64,000 nucleotides of DNA from Nocardia aurantiaca (GCF_009708175.1 NZ_WMBB01000017.1:92805-156804); one strand, 5' to 3'; counted from the stretch's first letter, positions 51,553-61,297 are shown. The notes: generated by a model not told the origin, from the letters alone. Made by a program: numbers and translations.

Positions 51553-53388
51553 TCAGGGCGTGACGGGTGCGACCTCGGGTTCGTGGACGCCGTCGGCGAG
51601 GGTGGGCTCGTACATGCGGTCGATCTCGGCAGCGTACTTCTCGGCGATGGGTTTGCGGCGCAGTTTCATGGTGAGGGTCATCTCGTCGCCGCCGGGTTCC
51701 CAGAAGGTGGGCAGGACGGTGAAACGTTTGATCTGTTCGACGCGGGAGAGTTTCGCGTTGCCCGCGGCGACGCCGCGCGCGATGTCGGCGATGACACCCT
51801 TGTCGGCGGCCAGGGCGGCGGCCGAGGCGTCGGGCAGGAGGTGCTGGGCGGCGTAGGGTGCGGCGGATTCGGCGTCGAGGACGATGAGGGCGGTGTTGTA
51901 GGCGCGGTTGTCGCCGATGGTGGCCAGAGCGCCGATGAGCGGGGCGGCGGCTTTGACGGTGTTCTCGATATTGGCCGGGGACATGTTCTTTCCGGCGGAG
52001 TTGATGATGAGTTCTTTCTTGCGGTCGACCACGCGCAGGTAACCGTCGGCGTCCTGGGTGATGATGTCGCCGGTGGCCAGCCAACCGTCGGCGTCGAGAG
52101 CGTCGGCGGTTTTCTCTGGCTCCTTGCGGTATTCGCGCATCACCAGTGGCCCGCGCACCAGAAATTCGCCGTCGTCGGCGATCTTGGATTCGAGGCCGGG
52201 CAGCAGCCGGCCGACCGTGCCGAGCCGGGCCTGCTCGGGTGGGGCGACGCTGACGATGCAGGTCAGCTCGGACATGCCCCATACTTCGGAGATGGGGATG
52301 CCCAGGCCGAAGAAGAAGCCGAGGGTTTCCGGCGGGATGGGCGCGGCGCCGGAGAGGGCCCATTTGAGTTTGTCCAGGCCGAGTTCGGCGCGCAGCGCCC
52401 GCAGCACAGCCGTATCGGCCCGGTCCCATTCCGCGGCCAGCGCGTCGTCGACGGGTTGCCCGGCCAGCTGGGCGGCCGCCTTGCGCCCGGCCACCTCCAG
52501 CGCCCACATCAGGGCCGTCCTGCGGGTGGGGTCGGTTTCGGCGCCGACCGAATATTCCACGGCCGCTTTGAGTTTCTCCCACACGCGCGGCACCGCGCCC
52601 CAGATGGTGGGGTGCACGTCGGCGAGCGCGGCGGGCAGCTGGGTGCGGTCGGGGACCACGGTGATCTGGGTGCCGAAGTATTGGTGCAGATACAGGTTGG
52701 TGACCCGGTCGGCCATGTGCGCGGTGGGCAGGAACGAGGTGATGCGGTCGCCGAACTCGACGGGCATGACCGAGGCGTAGGCGCGGCATTCGAAGGCGAG
52801 GCCGGCGTGGGTGATCTCCACGCCCTTGGGGTTGCCGGTAGTGCCGGAGGTGTAGCAGAGGGTGACGATGTCGTCGGGGCCGATGGCCTGCCAGGTGGCG
52901 TCGAAGTCGAAATCGCCGCGCCCGAGTTGTATGAGTTGCGTGACGGACAGGGTGCCGGGGGCGGGGGCGTCCACGCACACGATGGTCTGTATGGGCACCC
53001 CGCAGGCGCGGATGCGGTCCAGATATTGGGCTTCGCACAGCACGATCCGGTTACCGGCGTTGCTGAACACGTAGTGCAGTTGTTCGGCCGAGAGCGTGTT
53101 GTACACCGAGAACGAGGTGGCGCCGGTGTGCTGGGCGCCGACCTCGAGGGGATAGAACTCGAGCCGGTTGGCCATCATGAACGCCACCGTGTCCCCGCGA
53201 CCCACCCCCAGCGCGGCCAGCCCCGCCGCGACCTCCCGCACCTGGGTGGCGTAGTCGCGCCAGGTCAGGGTCTGGGTGCCGCCGATCGTGCGGACCGCGA
53301 TCGCGTCGGGGTCGATCGCGGCCGTCGCCTGGAACGCGGCGGGGGACGTATTCGGTTCGCTCATCACAATTCTCGATCCATTCACCAT
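51553..53388 (-). CDS. Long-chain fatty-acid--CoA ligase (FadD15-like)
   Basis: 611 residues, complete AMP-forming ligase and paralogue of the one at 1-973. P-loop LCYTSGTTGNPKGVEITH, A8-type YLRVVDRKKELIINSAGKN (catalytic Lys region), LSGAAPIPPETLGFFFGLGIPISEVWGMSE. Two starts, 53388 (AAGG 6 bases upstream) and 53364; the longer is listed. Length and motifs fit FadD15/long-chain ligases; substrate not determined. Its start is 67 bases from the SPFH gene's stop, both on the minus strand. Confidence 0.95.
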   Translation of the reverse strand: MVNGSRIVMSEPNTSPAAFQATAAIDPDAIAVRTIGGTQTLTWRDYATQVREVAAGLAALGVGRGDTVAFMMANRLEFYPLEVGAQHTGATSFSVYNTLSAEQLHYVFSNAGNRIVLCEAQYLDRIRACGVPIQTIVCVDAPAPGTLSVTQLIQLGRGDFDFDATWQAIGPDDIVTLCYTSGTTGNPKGVEITHAGLAFECRAYASVMPVEFGDRITSFLPTAHMADRVTNLYLHQYFGTQITVVPDRTQLPAALADVHPTIWGAVPRVWEKLKAAVEYSVGAETDPTRRTALMWALEVAGRKAAAQLAGQPVDDALAAEWDRADTAVLRALRAELGLDKLKWALSGAAPIPPETLGFFFGLGIPISEVWGMSELTCIVSVAPPEQARLGTVGRLLPGLESKIADDGEFLVRGPLVMREYRKEPEKTADALDADGWLATGDIITQDADGYLRVVDRKKELIINSAGKNMSPANIENTVKAAAPLIGALATIGDNRAYNTALIVLDAESAAPYAAQHLLPDASAAALAADKGVIADIARGVAAGNAKLSRVEQIKRFTVLPTFWEPGGDEMTLTMKLRRKPIAEKYAAEIDRMYEPTLADGVHEPEVAPVTP

Positions 53389-53455
53389 CGAAGCCTTCTC
53401 AGAAGGTAAGGCGCGAGGTGCGTGTCGCGGGCCCGAATGGCGCGCAGGTGGCCGG

Positions 53456-54832
53456 TCAGGATTGCGGACTGTGCCGTACCGCGGCCACGATCTCGCTGAG
53501 CTGCGCGACCAATCCGGCCAGCCCGGTGGTGTCGCCGCCGATCTGCACCGATTTCAGTTCCGTCGGGGCGGGCAGGTCTCTGACGATGGCGGGCAGCGTC
53601 TCGATCAGTTGAGCCTGGACGGTGGTGTCGGTGCGGGCATTGGCATTGTCGATGCCGACGCGTTCGCGTTCGAGTTCGAGCAGCGCCGCCTCGTGTGCGG
53701 CGCGGGTCTTGGCCTGTGCCAGCGCCAGTTCCGCCTCGAGTTGCAGGCGGCGCAGTTCCTGCTGCAGACGGGCGTTCTCGAGTTGTTCGGCGTGCTTGTC
53801 GCGTTCCAGCCGCAGGGCGTGCAGGGCGGTTTGCTGGGCGAGGTCGGCGACTTCGCGGTCGACGTCGTGTTCGCGGGCGGTGCGGCGCAGGCGTTCGGCG
53901 GATTCGCGGTCGAAGCGGGCGGCGTCGTTGCGGGCGCGCAAATCGGCCAGTTCCCGGTCGTTCTCGATGCGGCGTTCCTCGGCGGCGCGGCCCGCGGCGG
54001 CCTCGCGGGTGGATACCGCTTCCTGGGCTTCGAGTTCGGCCAGGCGCGCGACGCGGTTCTGTTCGCTGCGGTAGGGCTTCTGCAGGTTCTCCCACAGCGT
54101 GTTGGAGGAGACGACCGCTTCCTTGATCTGCACGGTCACGATCGACAGGCCCAGCCCGCGGTCACCTCGGGCGCCGGCCTCGCCCGCGCCTTCGGCGACG
54201 GTGCGCAGGCGGGCGGTGAGTTCCTCGATGATGGGTTGCTTGTCCGAGAGCACGTCCCGCACCGCCATGGTGGAGACCTTGTCCTTGATGGCGGCCTCGG
54301 CCTGTTCGCGCAGCTGCACGTTGACCAGGCGCATCGGGTCTTCGGGGTCGGAGAAGTCGAGTTTGCGGTAGGCGGTGGCGAAATCGTCGATGATCCACTG
54401 CACATATCCCTGCACCAGCACACCCTGCAGTTCGCGGCAGATGCAGTAGGCGTTGATCAGGATCGTCTGGATCGCGCCGGGCACCACCAGATACGAGTCG
54501 GTGGCCGGGTTGAACCGGAACGAGACGCCCAGTCCGATATGCAGGGGCTCGGCGGCGCCGCGGCGGGTGTGCACCACGAACGCGTTGGGTGGCACGAGAA
54601 CGGTTTGCCAGCGCCAGAATCCGGTCACCCGCACGTCCACCGGGCCTTGCGGGGTGTGCTCCCGTGTCTGGCCGACCCGCGCGGCGCGTTTGGCCAATGC
54701 GCCGCGCGGGCTCGGCGCGCCGGCCGCCACCGGTGCGGGTGCCGACCGGGCGAACCCGGGCCGCAGATCCTCCTCCAGTTCCGCCTGCTGCGCTACGACC
54801 TGATCCAGATAGCTGTTGCTCTTCGCCGCCAT
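53456..54832 (-). CDS. SPFH/band-7 domain protein with long C-terminal coiled coil
   Basis: 458 residues. The SPFH domain (about 60-270) carries WQTVLVPPNAFVVHTRR, GVSFRFNPATDSYLVVPGAIQTILINAYCICRELQGVLVQ, IIDDFATAYRKLDFSD and LSIVTVQIKEAVV. A long charged coiled coil (about 275-400; repeated Glu/Arg/Ala/Leu) follows, and a shorter C-terminal domain (QLIETLPAIVRDLPAPTELKSVQI). No membrane anchor at the N-terminus, unlike flotillin. ATG 54832 is preferred over GTG 54841. Confidence 0.9.
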   Translation of the reverse strand: MAAKSNSYLDQVVAQQAELEEDLRPGFARSAPAPVAAGAPSPRGALAKRAARVGQTREHTPQGPVDVRVTGFWRWQTVLVPPNAFVVHTRRGAAEPLHIGLGVSFRFNPATDSYLVVPGAIQTILINAYCICRELQGVLVQGYVQWIIDDFATAYRKLDFSDPEDPMRLVNVQLREQAEAAIKDKVSTMAVRDVLSDKQPIIEELTARLRTVAEGAGEAGARGDRGLGLSIVTVQIKEAVVSSNTLWENLQKPYRSEQNRVARLAELEAQEAVSTREAAAGRAAEERRIENDRELADLRARNDAARFDRESAERLRRTAREHDVDREVADLAQQTALHALRLERDKHAEQLENARLQQELRRLQLEAELALAQAKTRAAHEAALLELERERVGIDNANARTDTTVQAQLIETLPAIVRDLPAPTELKSVQIGGDTTGLAGLVAQLSEIVAAVRHSPQS

Positions 54833-54884
54833 GGCGGGCACGCTACCGCCGAAAGATCGTTCCGCCCACCGAAATTCATCCGGA

Positions 54885-55466
54885 TCATTCGGGCTGCCGG
54901 CGTGTACCGAGGATGCCGTAGAGCAGCAGATCCTCGAGGGAGGCGGCGAATCCGTCCAGATCGTCGATATCGCGAATGCACATGGCGAACAGGGCCGCCC
55001 CGGCGATGGCGTCGAGCACCGTGTTCGGGTCCAGGCCCGGGCGTTGCCGGTCAGCGGGCAGGTAGTCGGCGAGCTCGTCGCGGGTCGGGGTGTCCAGGCG
55101 GGCCGACAGTTTCTCGTACAGGCCCGAATCCTCCCGCATCTCGGCCATCAATCCCGGCATGGCGGCGCGGGTTTCGGCGGAGCCGAACAGCTGGATGGTC
55201 CCGCGGATCACCTTGCGCACCTCGGCCGGCAGATCCGGCGCGATCACCGCCGACCCGACATCCGGGAAGACCGCCTGGGCGATGAGGTGGGCTTTCGAGG
55301 GCCAGCGCCGGTAGATGGCGGGGCGGCTGACTCCGGCGCGGGCGGCGATGGCGTCGATGGAGGTGGCGCCGTAGCCCTGTTCGACGATGAGGGCGCGGGC
55401 GGCGTCGAGGACCGCGGCGTCCACCGCGGGGTCGCGGTGCGGGCCCAGCCGGTGGCGTGTGGTCAC
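54885..55466 (-). CDS. TetR family regulator divergent from an SDR operon
   Basis: 193 residues. HTH: ATSIDAIAARAGVSRPAIYRRWPSKAHL at about 34-61. GTG 55466 is used; further upstream frame codes across an operator. Divergent from the SDR at 55562; two palindromes lie between. Confidence 0.92.
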   Translation of the reverse strand: MTTRHRLGPHRDPAVDAAVLDAARALIVEQGYGATSIDAIAARAGVSRPAIYRRWPSKAHLIAQAVFPDVGSAVIAPDLPAEVRKVIRGTIQLFGSAETRAAMPGLMAEMREDSGLYEKLSARLDTPTRDELADYLPADRQRPGLDPNTVLDAIAGAALFAMCIRDIDDLDGFAASLEDLLLYGILGTRRQPE

Positions 55467-55499
55467 GGAAATCCGTCCTTGTCGCTGAGGGCGAGAGTC

Positions 55500-55514
55500 G
55501 TTACAGTCTGTCAC
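55500..55514. promoter_or_regulatory. TetR operator, degenerate copy
   Basis: GTTACAGTCTGTCAC, dyad with one mismatched pair; 34 bases from the tetR start. Confidence 0.65.
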
Positions 55515-55523
55515 ATCAAAGTC

Positions 55524-55538
55524 GTTACATTCTGTAAC
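55524..55538. promoter_or_regulatory. TetR operator, perfect copy
   Basis: GTTACA-TTC-TGTAAC, 24 bases before the SDR start and 9 bases from the degenerate copy; sites at the same spacing between two divergent genes. Confidence 0.75.
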
Positions 55539-55561
55539 CGCTGAGGACTCGAGGAGGAGTC

Positions 55562-56386
55562 GTGTCAGCTGCCTCGCAGGTCACCCCCGCCGACACCTAT
55601 CAACCGGTCCCGCTGCTGGCCGGCAAGGTCATCGTGGTCTCCGGCGTCGGACCGGGCCTGGGCCATTCGCTCACCATCGAAGCCGCCCGCATGGGCGCGG
55701 ACCTGGTACTGGCCGGCCGCACCGAGAAACGCCTCCACGAATACGCCGACGAGGTCCGCGCCCTGGGCCGCACCGCCGTAGCCGCCAAGACCGACATCAC
55801 CGACGAAGCCCAGCGCGCCGCGCTCGTCGACACCGCGCTGGCCGAACTGGGCCGGGTCGACTGCCTGATCAACAACGCCTTCGCCATCCCGCCCATGCAC
55901 CCGATCACCCAGATCGAGGTGGAAGCGCTGCGAAACGCCAACGAGACCAATGTGTTCGCGCCACTGCGGCTGTCGGCGCTGTTCGCCGACGCGCTGGAAC
56001 GCTCGCACGGGTCGATCATCATGCTCAACTCGTGCGTGTCCTACAGCTCACAACCGGAGTACTCCGGCTACAAACTGTCCAAGGGCGCACTCGCGCACTT
56101 GGCCTCGTCGCTGGCCACCGAGCTCGGCCCGCGCGGCATCCGCGTCAACAGCGTCGCGCCCTCCTACGTGTACGAGGACATCAACAAGGCCTACTTCGAC
56201 TGGCTGGCCGGCCAGGCCGGGGTCACCCACGACGACATCTACCGGCAGAAGGCCGAACCCACCGACCTGGGTCGCCTCGCCGGGCCCGACGAGGTCGCGC
56301 GCGCGGCGCTGTTCCTGGCCAGTGATCTGGCCACCGCCGTCACCGGCCAGATGCTCACCGTCGACTGCGGCGAGTTCCACCGATGA
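55562..56386 (+). CDS. SDR family oxidoreductase
   Basis: 274 residues. NAD(P)-binding VVSGVGPGLGHSLT (TGxxxGxG-like) and LVLAGRTEKRL; NNAFAIPP; catalytic YSGYKLSKGALAH (YxxxK) with Ser in LNSCVSY. GTG start. Its stop overlaps a second gene's possible ATG at 56383. Substrate unknown; pairing with a dihydrodipicolinate-reductase-like enzyme suggests a two-step catabolic reaction. Confidence 0.95.
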   Translation: MSAASQVTPADTYQPVPLLAGKVIVVSGVGPGLGHSLTIEAARMGADLVLAGRTEKRLHEYADEVRALGRTAVAAKTDITDEAQRAALVDTALAELGRVDCLINNAFAIPPMHPITQIEVEALRNANETNVFAPLRLSALFADALERSHGSIIMLNSCVSYSSQPEYSGYKLSKGALAHLASSLATELGPRGIRVNSVAPSYVYEDINKAYFDWLAGQAGVTHDDIYRQKAEPTDLGRLAGPDEVARAALFLASDLATAVTGQMLTVDCGEFHR

Positions 56387-56400
56387 GAACGGGAGTCAGC

Positions 56401-57471
56401 GTGAACAAGCGCATCGTGCTATGGGGGACCGGCGTGGTCGGGTCCATGGTGCTGTCCGAAATCCTGCGCCACCCGCTGTTCGAACTGGTCGGGGTGGGCG
56501 TGAGCAATCCCGACAAGATCGGCAAGGACGCCGGGGATCTGTGCGGGGCCGCGAAAACCGGTGTGCTGGCTACCGATTCGGTCGAGGAGCTGATCGCCCT
56601 GCGTCCCGACGCGGTCGTGCACTACGGCCCGACGGCGGCGTTCGCCGAGGAGAATATGCGCGTCATCGGGTCGTTCCTGCGCGCGGGCATCGATGTGTGC
56701 TCGACCGCGATGACACCGTGGGTGTGGCCGCGGATGGACACGCTGCCCGCTCTCTGGCGCGATCCCATCACCGAGGCCTGCCGGGCCGGGGGAGCGTCCT
56801 GCTTCACCACCGGCATCGACCCCGGTTTCGCCAACGACCTGTTCCCCATGACCCTGATGGGCCTGTGCGGCGAGGTCGAATCGGTGCGCGCCTCCGAGCT
56901 GCTCGACTACACCGACTACGAGGGCGACTACGAATTCGAGATGGGCATCGGTCACCCGCCCGAGTTCACCGCCCTGCTCGAACATCCCGACATGCTCATC
57001 ATGGCCTGGGGCGCAACGGTTCCCATGATCGCCACCGCCGCTGGCATCGAACTCGACCGCATCACCACCACCTGGGACAAATGGGTGACTCCCGATGACC
57101 GTCCCTCGGCCAAGGGCATCATCAAGGCGGGCACGGTCGCCGCCATCCGCTTCACCATCAACGGCGTCTACCGCGACCGCGAGGTCATCACCCTCGAACA
57201 CGTCAACCGCATCGGCCTCGACGCCGCCCCCGACTGGCCCGCGGGCACCAAGGACGACGTCTACCGCGTCGACATCCTCGGCAGCCCCTCCATCTCCCAG
57301 GAAACCTCCTTCCGCTTCACCGACGGCTCCGGCCGTACCCCCGCGGTCGCCGGATGCCTGGCCACCGGCATGCGCGCCCTCAATGCCGTCCCGGCCGTCA
57401 ACGCCCTGCCACCCGGCTGGGTCACCCCGCTCGACCTCCCGCTTATCCCGGGCCTCGGCACCATCCGCTGA
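56401..57471 (+). CDS. NAD(P)-dependent amine dehydrogenase/dihydrodipicolinate-reductase-like protein
   Basis: 356 residues. Rossmann start RIVLWGTGVVGSMVLSEILRHPLFELVGVGVSNPDKIGKDAGDLCG and DAVVHYGP; C-terminal region unlike biosynthetic DapB. Resembles 2,4-diaminopentanoate dehydrogenase-like proteins. GTG 56401 is preferred because GGGAG is 5 bases upstream; an ATG at 56383 overlaps the SDR stop and adds six residues. Operon with the SDR. Confidence 0.88.
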   Translation: MNKRIVLWGTGVVGSMVLSEILRHPLFELVGVGVSNPDKIGKDAGDLCGAAKTGVLATDSVEELIALRPDAVVHYGPTAAFAEENMRVIGSFLRAGIDVCSTAMTPWVWPRMDTLPALWRDPITEACRAGGASCFTTGIDPGFANDLFPMTLMGLCGEVESVRASELLDYTDYEGDYEFEMGIGHPPEFTALLEHPDMLIMAWGATVPMIATAAGIELDRITTTWDKWVTPDDRPSAKGIIKAGTVAAIRFTINGVYRDREVITLEHVNRIGLDAAPDWPAGTKDDVYRVDILGSPSISQETSFRFTDGSGRTPAVAGCLATGMRALNAVPAVNALPPGWVTPLDLPLIPGLGTIR

Positions 57472-58562
57472 CCATCGCCGAGTTGATGCTGCCGGCTCAG
57501 AAATCACTCGATTGTCGCTGGCAGCAACCTCTTGCCGCCGATTCGACGGTCCATGTCCATCACAGTGGGATCGGCGGCGTGCCCGCTCCCGGCCGTATCG
57601 GCCATTGACCTGGCCGATACGGCCGTCGTCATCACCACTCCCACCGACACCATGCCCGCATCTGGACACCGGGCCCATTCGATCCGTACTCCTCGCCGGC
57701 ACATGGACCTCCGCGGCCGAACGCCGCGGGATTCCCGCTCGAAACCGATTGCGGCCCTTGCCTTGTCCCTGACCGACGTCAAGGTCACGCTCATGCTCGG
57801 CTGCCACATGGAAATCCACCGGGCACCACCGTGGCTGAAGCTCCTGTGCACCCTGCGGAGGAGCACCGTTTTCGCGGCGCTGAGCTACACGATCGTCGCC
57901 ACACCGCTCTGACTGCAAGGCGGAGGAGCTGTTGTCACCCGATCGGGACACGGTCGGATGGCACTCCGAAACCAGCCCCAAAATCGCCCAATTCGCCCAG
58001 ATGGCAAGGGCTTTCACCATTCAGCCACCACACCCCATTATGTCACTGTGACGCATCGAAGCTCGAAAAACGCCGAGCCAGGGGAGCGGCCACCCGAGAC
58101 CGACAGACGCCACCGAGGAACACACGCACAGCGAATCGCTGACGAATCCGCAAATCCTCCACCAGAAGAGCCGACAAATCACCGCGCCCAGACCGTATTC
58201 GGTTCTGACGTAATAGGTTTGGTTCTGGGAGATCAGGATCCTGACGATCTCGGCGGACACGGATACGTGCGACTACCGTGACAACAGCCATTCCGCCGCA
58301 ACCGGCGTGCTGATGACCCAACACGGCATCTCAGCACCCGCAGAGGAGGTGAACCCGGTGCTCGAGACGTGAAGAGCAGCGCGACCGCATGCCGGCCCGC
58401 GAGGCCGCCCAGCGCGAGAAGGAGCCGGCCGCTGCCGTCTGCCGGCATAGCGCACGTGAGGGCAAGGCCCCTTGCACTAGGAGAGACGAGCACGGATACT
58501 CTCACTCACCGAGCTAGATCTAGCTGTCCTGGGTAATCCAATCCGCAGGAAGGATCGAATTC
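57472..58562. other. Long intergenic region, no gene seen
   Basis: About 1.1 kb with a locally lower GC stretch at 58150-58260. Open frames have no domain or consistent bias. Contains a 12-base palindrome TCAGGATCCTGA (58233-58244) and the palindrome before the lipase (58512). Confidence 0.5.
58512..58525. promoter_or_regulatory. Palindrome upstream of the lipase gene
   Basis: AGCTAGATCTAGCT, perfect 14-base dyad, 37 bases before the GTG start. Candidate operator; no regulator nearby is linked to it. Confidence 0.5.
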
Positions 58563-59879
58563 GTGAGGACCGAAAAGCTCGTCTGTGCCGTTGCTTTGAC
58601 AGGAATCCTCATAGCCTGCAGCGCGGCGATCTCCACACCACTCGCCACAGCGGAGCCGCTCACCGAGGCGGCCGCGGCCGACTTCTACATTCCGCCGGTG
58701 CCGTTGCCGAATGGCGGGCCGGGCGACATCATCCGCACCGAGTCAGCGCAGCTGGCGCTGTCGGCTCCCGGCCAGCCCGGGATCATTCCGGCCATGTCGA
58801 CGCGCGTCATGTACCTCAGCAGCGATGCCAATGACGCACCGACCGCGGTGGTGGGAACGTATCTCCAGCCGACCCAGCCGTGGACCGGCCCGGGAGAACG
58901 GCCGCTGGTCGCGTACGCGGGCGGTACCAAGGGGCAGGGCGAGCAGTGCGCGCCATCGAAGCTGCTCTCGCAGCTCGTGGAGTATCAGCCGCCGGTCGAC
59001 GCGATTTTCGAATACGACCTCATCGCGCTGTATTCGCTGCTGTCTCGCGGCATGGCGGTGGTGATAACCGACTATCACGGCCTGGGCACGCCGGACACCC
59101 ACGACTATCTCAACCGTAAGGCGCAAGGCTACGCGGTACTGGATTCCGCACGGGCCGCGACGAGATTGCCCGGCACCGGCCTCAGCGCCCGCACGCCAGT
59201 TGTCCTCTATGGGTATTCGCAGGGCGGAATGGCCTCTGCCGCCGCCGCCGAGCTGCAACCGAAATACGCCTCCGACCTGAACGTGCGCGCGGCCTATGTC
59301 GGCGGTCCCGTGGTGGACGACGAATACTTCATCGGGTACAACGACGGCCGGCCCGACGTCGCGCCCGCCATCGCATGGATTCTCAACGGCATCACCGCCG
59401 ACTATCCCGATACCCGTCCGGTGCTCGACGCCGAACTGAACGACACCGGCAAGGCGATCCTGCGGGAGTCGGCGGACAAGTGCGCCGGCCTCTTCGGTTT
59501 GTTCGAGCGATATCAGAACACGGCCCAGTGGACCACCAGCGGGCAACCGCTCACGGCCGTCATCGACGGCTCCCCGGTCTTGAAGGCGGCATTCGACGAG
59601 CAGCGGCTCGGTACCCGCACCCCCGCGGTGCCGGTACTGATCTCCTCGGCCAGAAACGACGACGGAACGCCCTACCCTGCCATCCGCGGTATGGCCGCGG
59701 GATGGTGCGGTGGCGGCGCGTCCGTGCAGCTGAACTCGAACGCCGAGCTTCCGGCCATCTCGGGACTCGTGGACACCCATGTGCTGGCCTTCTTCCCATC
59801 GCTGGCAACCTCGCAGCAGTGGATGACCGATCGTCTCGCCGGCTTGCCGGCGCCCGTCAATTGTGGCGCCTTGCCTTGA
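58563..59879 (+). CDS. Secreted lipase (LIP family, PF03583-type)
   Basis: 438 residues, exported esterase/lipase. N-terminal signal with hydrophobic core VCAVALTGILIACSAAIS and cleavage near ATAEP. Nucleophile elbow VLYGYSQGGMASAAAAEL; VITDYHGLGTPDTHDYL; DIPVLISSARNDDG-type acid loop (VPVLISSARNDDGTPYP) and a histidine in LVDTHVLAFF. GTG start; an AGGAAGG ribosome site precedes. Probably feeds lipids to the cell, next to AlkB. Confidence 0.92.
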   Translation: MRTEKLVCAVALTGILIACSAAISTPLATAEPLTEAAAADFYIPPVPLPNGGPGDIIRTESAQLALSAPGQPGIIPAMSTRVMYLSSDANDAPTAVVGTYLQPTQPWTGPGERPLVAYAGGTKGQGEQCAPSKLLSQLVEYQPPVDAIFEYDLIALYSLLSRGMAVVITDYHGLGTPDTHDYLNRKAQGYAVLDSARAATRLPGTGLSARTPVVLYGYSQGGMASAAAAELQPKYASDLNVRAAYVGGPVVDDEYFIGYNDGRPDVAPAIAWILNGITADYPDTRPVLDAELNDTGKAILRESADKCAGLFGLFERYQNTAQWTTSGQPLTAVIDGSPVLKAAFDEQRLGTRTPAVPVLISSARNDDGTPYPAIRGMAAGWCGGGASVQLNSNAELPAISGLVDTHVLAFFPSLATSQQWMTDRLAGLPAPVNCGALP

Positions 59880-59901
59880 CCCGGTTGGATCCGATCCGGC
59901 A

Positions 59902-59928
59902 CGCCGCTATCCCCATCGGATAGCGGCG
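59902..59928 (+). terminator. Strong hairpin terminator after the lipase
   Basis: Arms CGCCGCTATCC and GGATAGCGGCG (11 exact pairs) with a five-base loop, followed by TTCTCCGTTC, 22 bases after the stop codon. Confidence 0.85.
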
Positions 59929-60094
59929 TTCTCCGTTCGACGCGCACGAGCGCATCCCGGCCCCCGCCCTCTCACCGGCGCGCTGTCCCGACATCTCGAG
60001 CACTCTCGCGCATCGGACCCCGATCCGACCTCCCGGCCGCCGGTCAGGCAGTGATTTCACCGTTCTCGGTGGTGCACCGACACGGAAACAGCTA

Positions 60095-60108
60095 TTGTTT
60101 GGCAACAA
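60095..60108. promoter_or_regulatory. Candidate dyad upstream of alkB
   Basis: TTGTT-TGGC-AACAA, 70 bases before the chosen alkB start. Weak; could be a regulator site or nothing. Confidence 0.35.
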
Positions 60109-60178
60109 AGCTACAGCGCAACCGTTTTCCTCGGTGACCCCTGCAATTGACGTTGTCGATGGGATGAGCGGGACGACT

Positions 60179-61291
60179 ATGACGGTCTTCGAAAACGCGC
60201 AAGCTCGTGATCCCAAACGTTACCTGTGGCTTCTCGGTTCGATCGCGCCCGCCTGTGCGATCGTGCCGGCGCAACTGGTGACCTGGACCGGGCTGGAACT
60301 GTTCTGGTGGATCGGCCCGATCTTCGTGCTGGTGGTGATCCCACTGGTGGACATGGCCGTGGGTACGGACGGGAGCAATCCGCGCGAGCAGGATTACGAA
60401 GCGCTGTCCAATGATCGGTATTACCGTTGGTGCACTTACGTCTTCCTGCCGATCCAGTTCATCGGATTGTTCATCGCGGGATACCTGTGGGCCGGCACGG
60501 AACTGAGCTTCGCCGACAAATTAGGGTTGGCCGCGACCCTCGGAATCGTTTCCGGCATCGGCATCAATGCCGCCCATGAGCTCGGCCATCGAGCCGAGCA
60601 TCTCGAACGCTGGCTGGCGAAAATCGCACTGGCGCAATCCGGTTACGGGCATTTCTTCGTCGAGCACAATCGCGGACACCACGTCCGGGTCGCCACGCCC
60701 GAAGACCCGGCGAGCGCGCGCTTCGGCGAATCACTGTGGGCCTTCGTGCCGCGCAGCGTGCTGGGCGGTTTCCGCTCGTCGCTCGCCCTGGAGCGGGAAC
60801 GGCTGGCCCGCAAGGGAAAAGGCTGGTTCAGCCGGGACAATCAGCTGCTGCAGGCCTGGTCGATTAGCGTCGCACTGTTCGCGACGATGATGTGCGTGTT
60901 CGGGATCGTCATCGTCCCGTTCCTCCTGTTGCAGGCCCTGATCGGCATCGTGCTGCTCGAGACGGCGAATTACATCGAGCACTATGGTTTACTGCGCCCA
61001 CGCCGCGCCGACGGCCGTTATGTGCGGTGCTCGCCGCGCGACAGCTGGAACAGCGACCGCTTGGTCACCAATGTCTTCCTGTTCCAGCTGCAGCGTCACA
61101 GCGACCACCACGCGAATCCCGGGCGCCGCTACCAGACCCTGCGCAGCTCCGACCTCGCGCCGCAGCTACCGTACGGTTATGCCACCATGATCGTGCTCGC
61201 CGCGATCCCGCCGCTGTGGCGCGCGGTCATGGATCACCGGGTGCTCGCCCACTACGGCGGCAACATGGCGTTGATCAACACAAAAACCTGA
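60179..61291 (+). CDS. alkB: Alkane 1-monooxygenase
   Basis: 370 residues, membrane non-heme diiron hydroxylase that oxidises medium-chain alkanes to 1-alkanols. The histidine boxes are complete: HELGH, EHNRGHHVRV, NYIEHYGLLR (box HYG) and LQRHSDHHANPGRRYQTL. About six membrane helices. ATG 60179 fits the domain start (MTVFENAQARDPKRYLWLLG); upstream codons in frame (60095, 60164) have no support beyond open frame. No rubredoxin or rubredoxin reductase lies downstream, and none is fused, so electron donors must be elsewhere. Confidence 0.95.
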   Translation: MTVFENAQARDPKRYLWLLGSIAPACAIVPAQLVTWTGLELFWWIGPIFVLVVIPLVDMAVGTDGSNPREQDYEALSNDRYYRWCTYVFLPIQFIGLFIAGYLWAGTELSFADKLGLAATLGIVSGIGINAAHELGHRAEHLERWLAKIALAQSGYGHFFVEHNRGHHVRVATPEDPASARFGESLWAFVPRSVLGGFRSSLALERERLARKGKGWFSRDNQLLQAWSISVALFATMMCVFGIVIVPFLLLQALIGIVLLETANYIEHYGLLRPRRADGRYVRCSPRDSWNSDRLVTNVFLFQLQRHSDHHANPGRRYQTLRSSDLAPQLPYGYATMIVLAAIPPLWRAVMDHRVLAHYGGNMALINTKT

Positions 61292-61297
61292 ACCGCG

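Noticed and set aside
57958..58281. Possible small gene in the 57-58 kb gap
   Set aside because: No ribosome site, biased third positions or recognisable motif.
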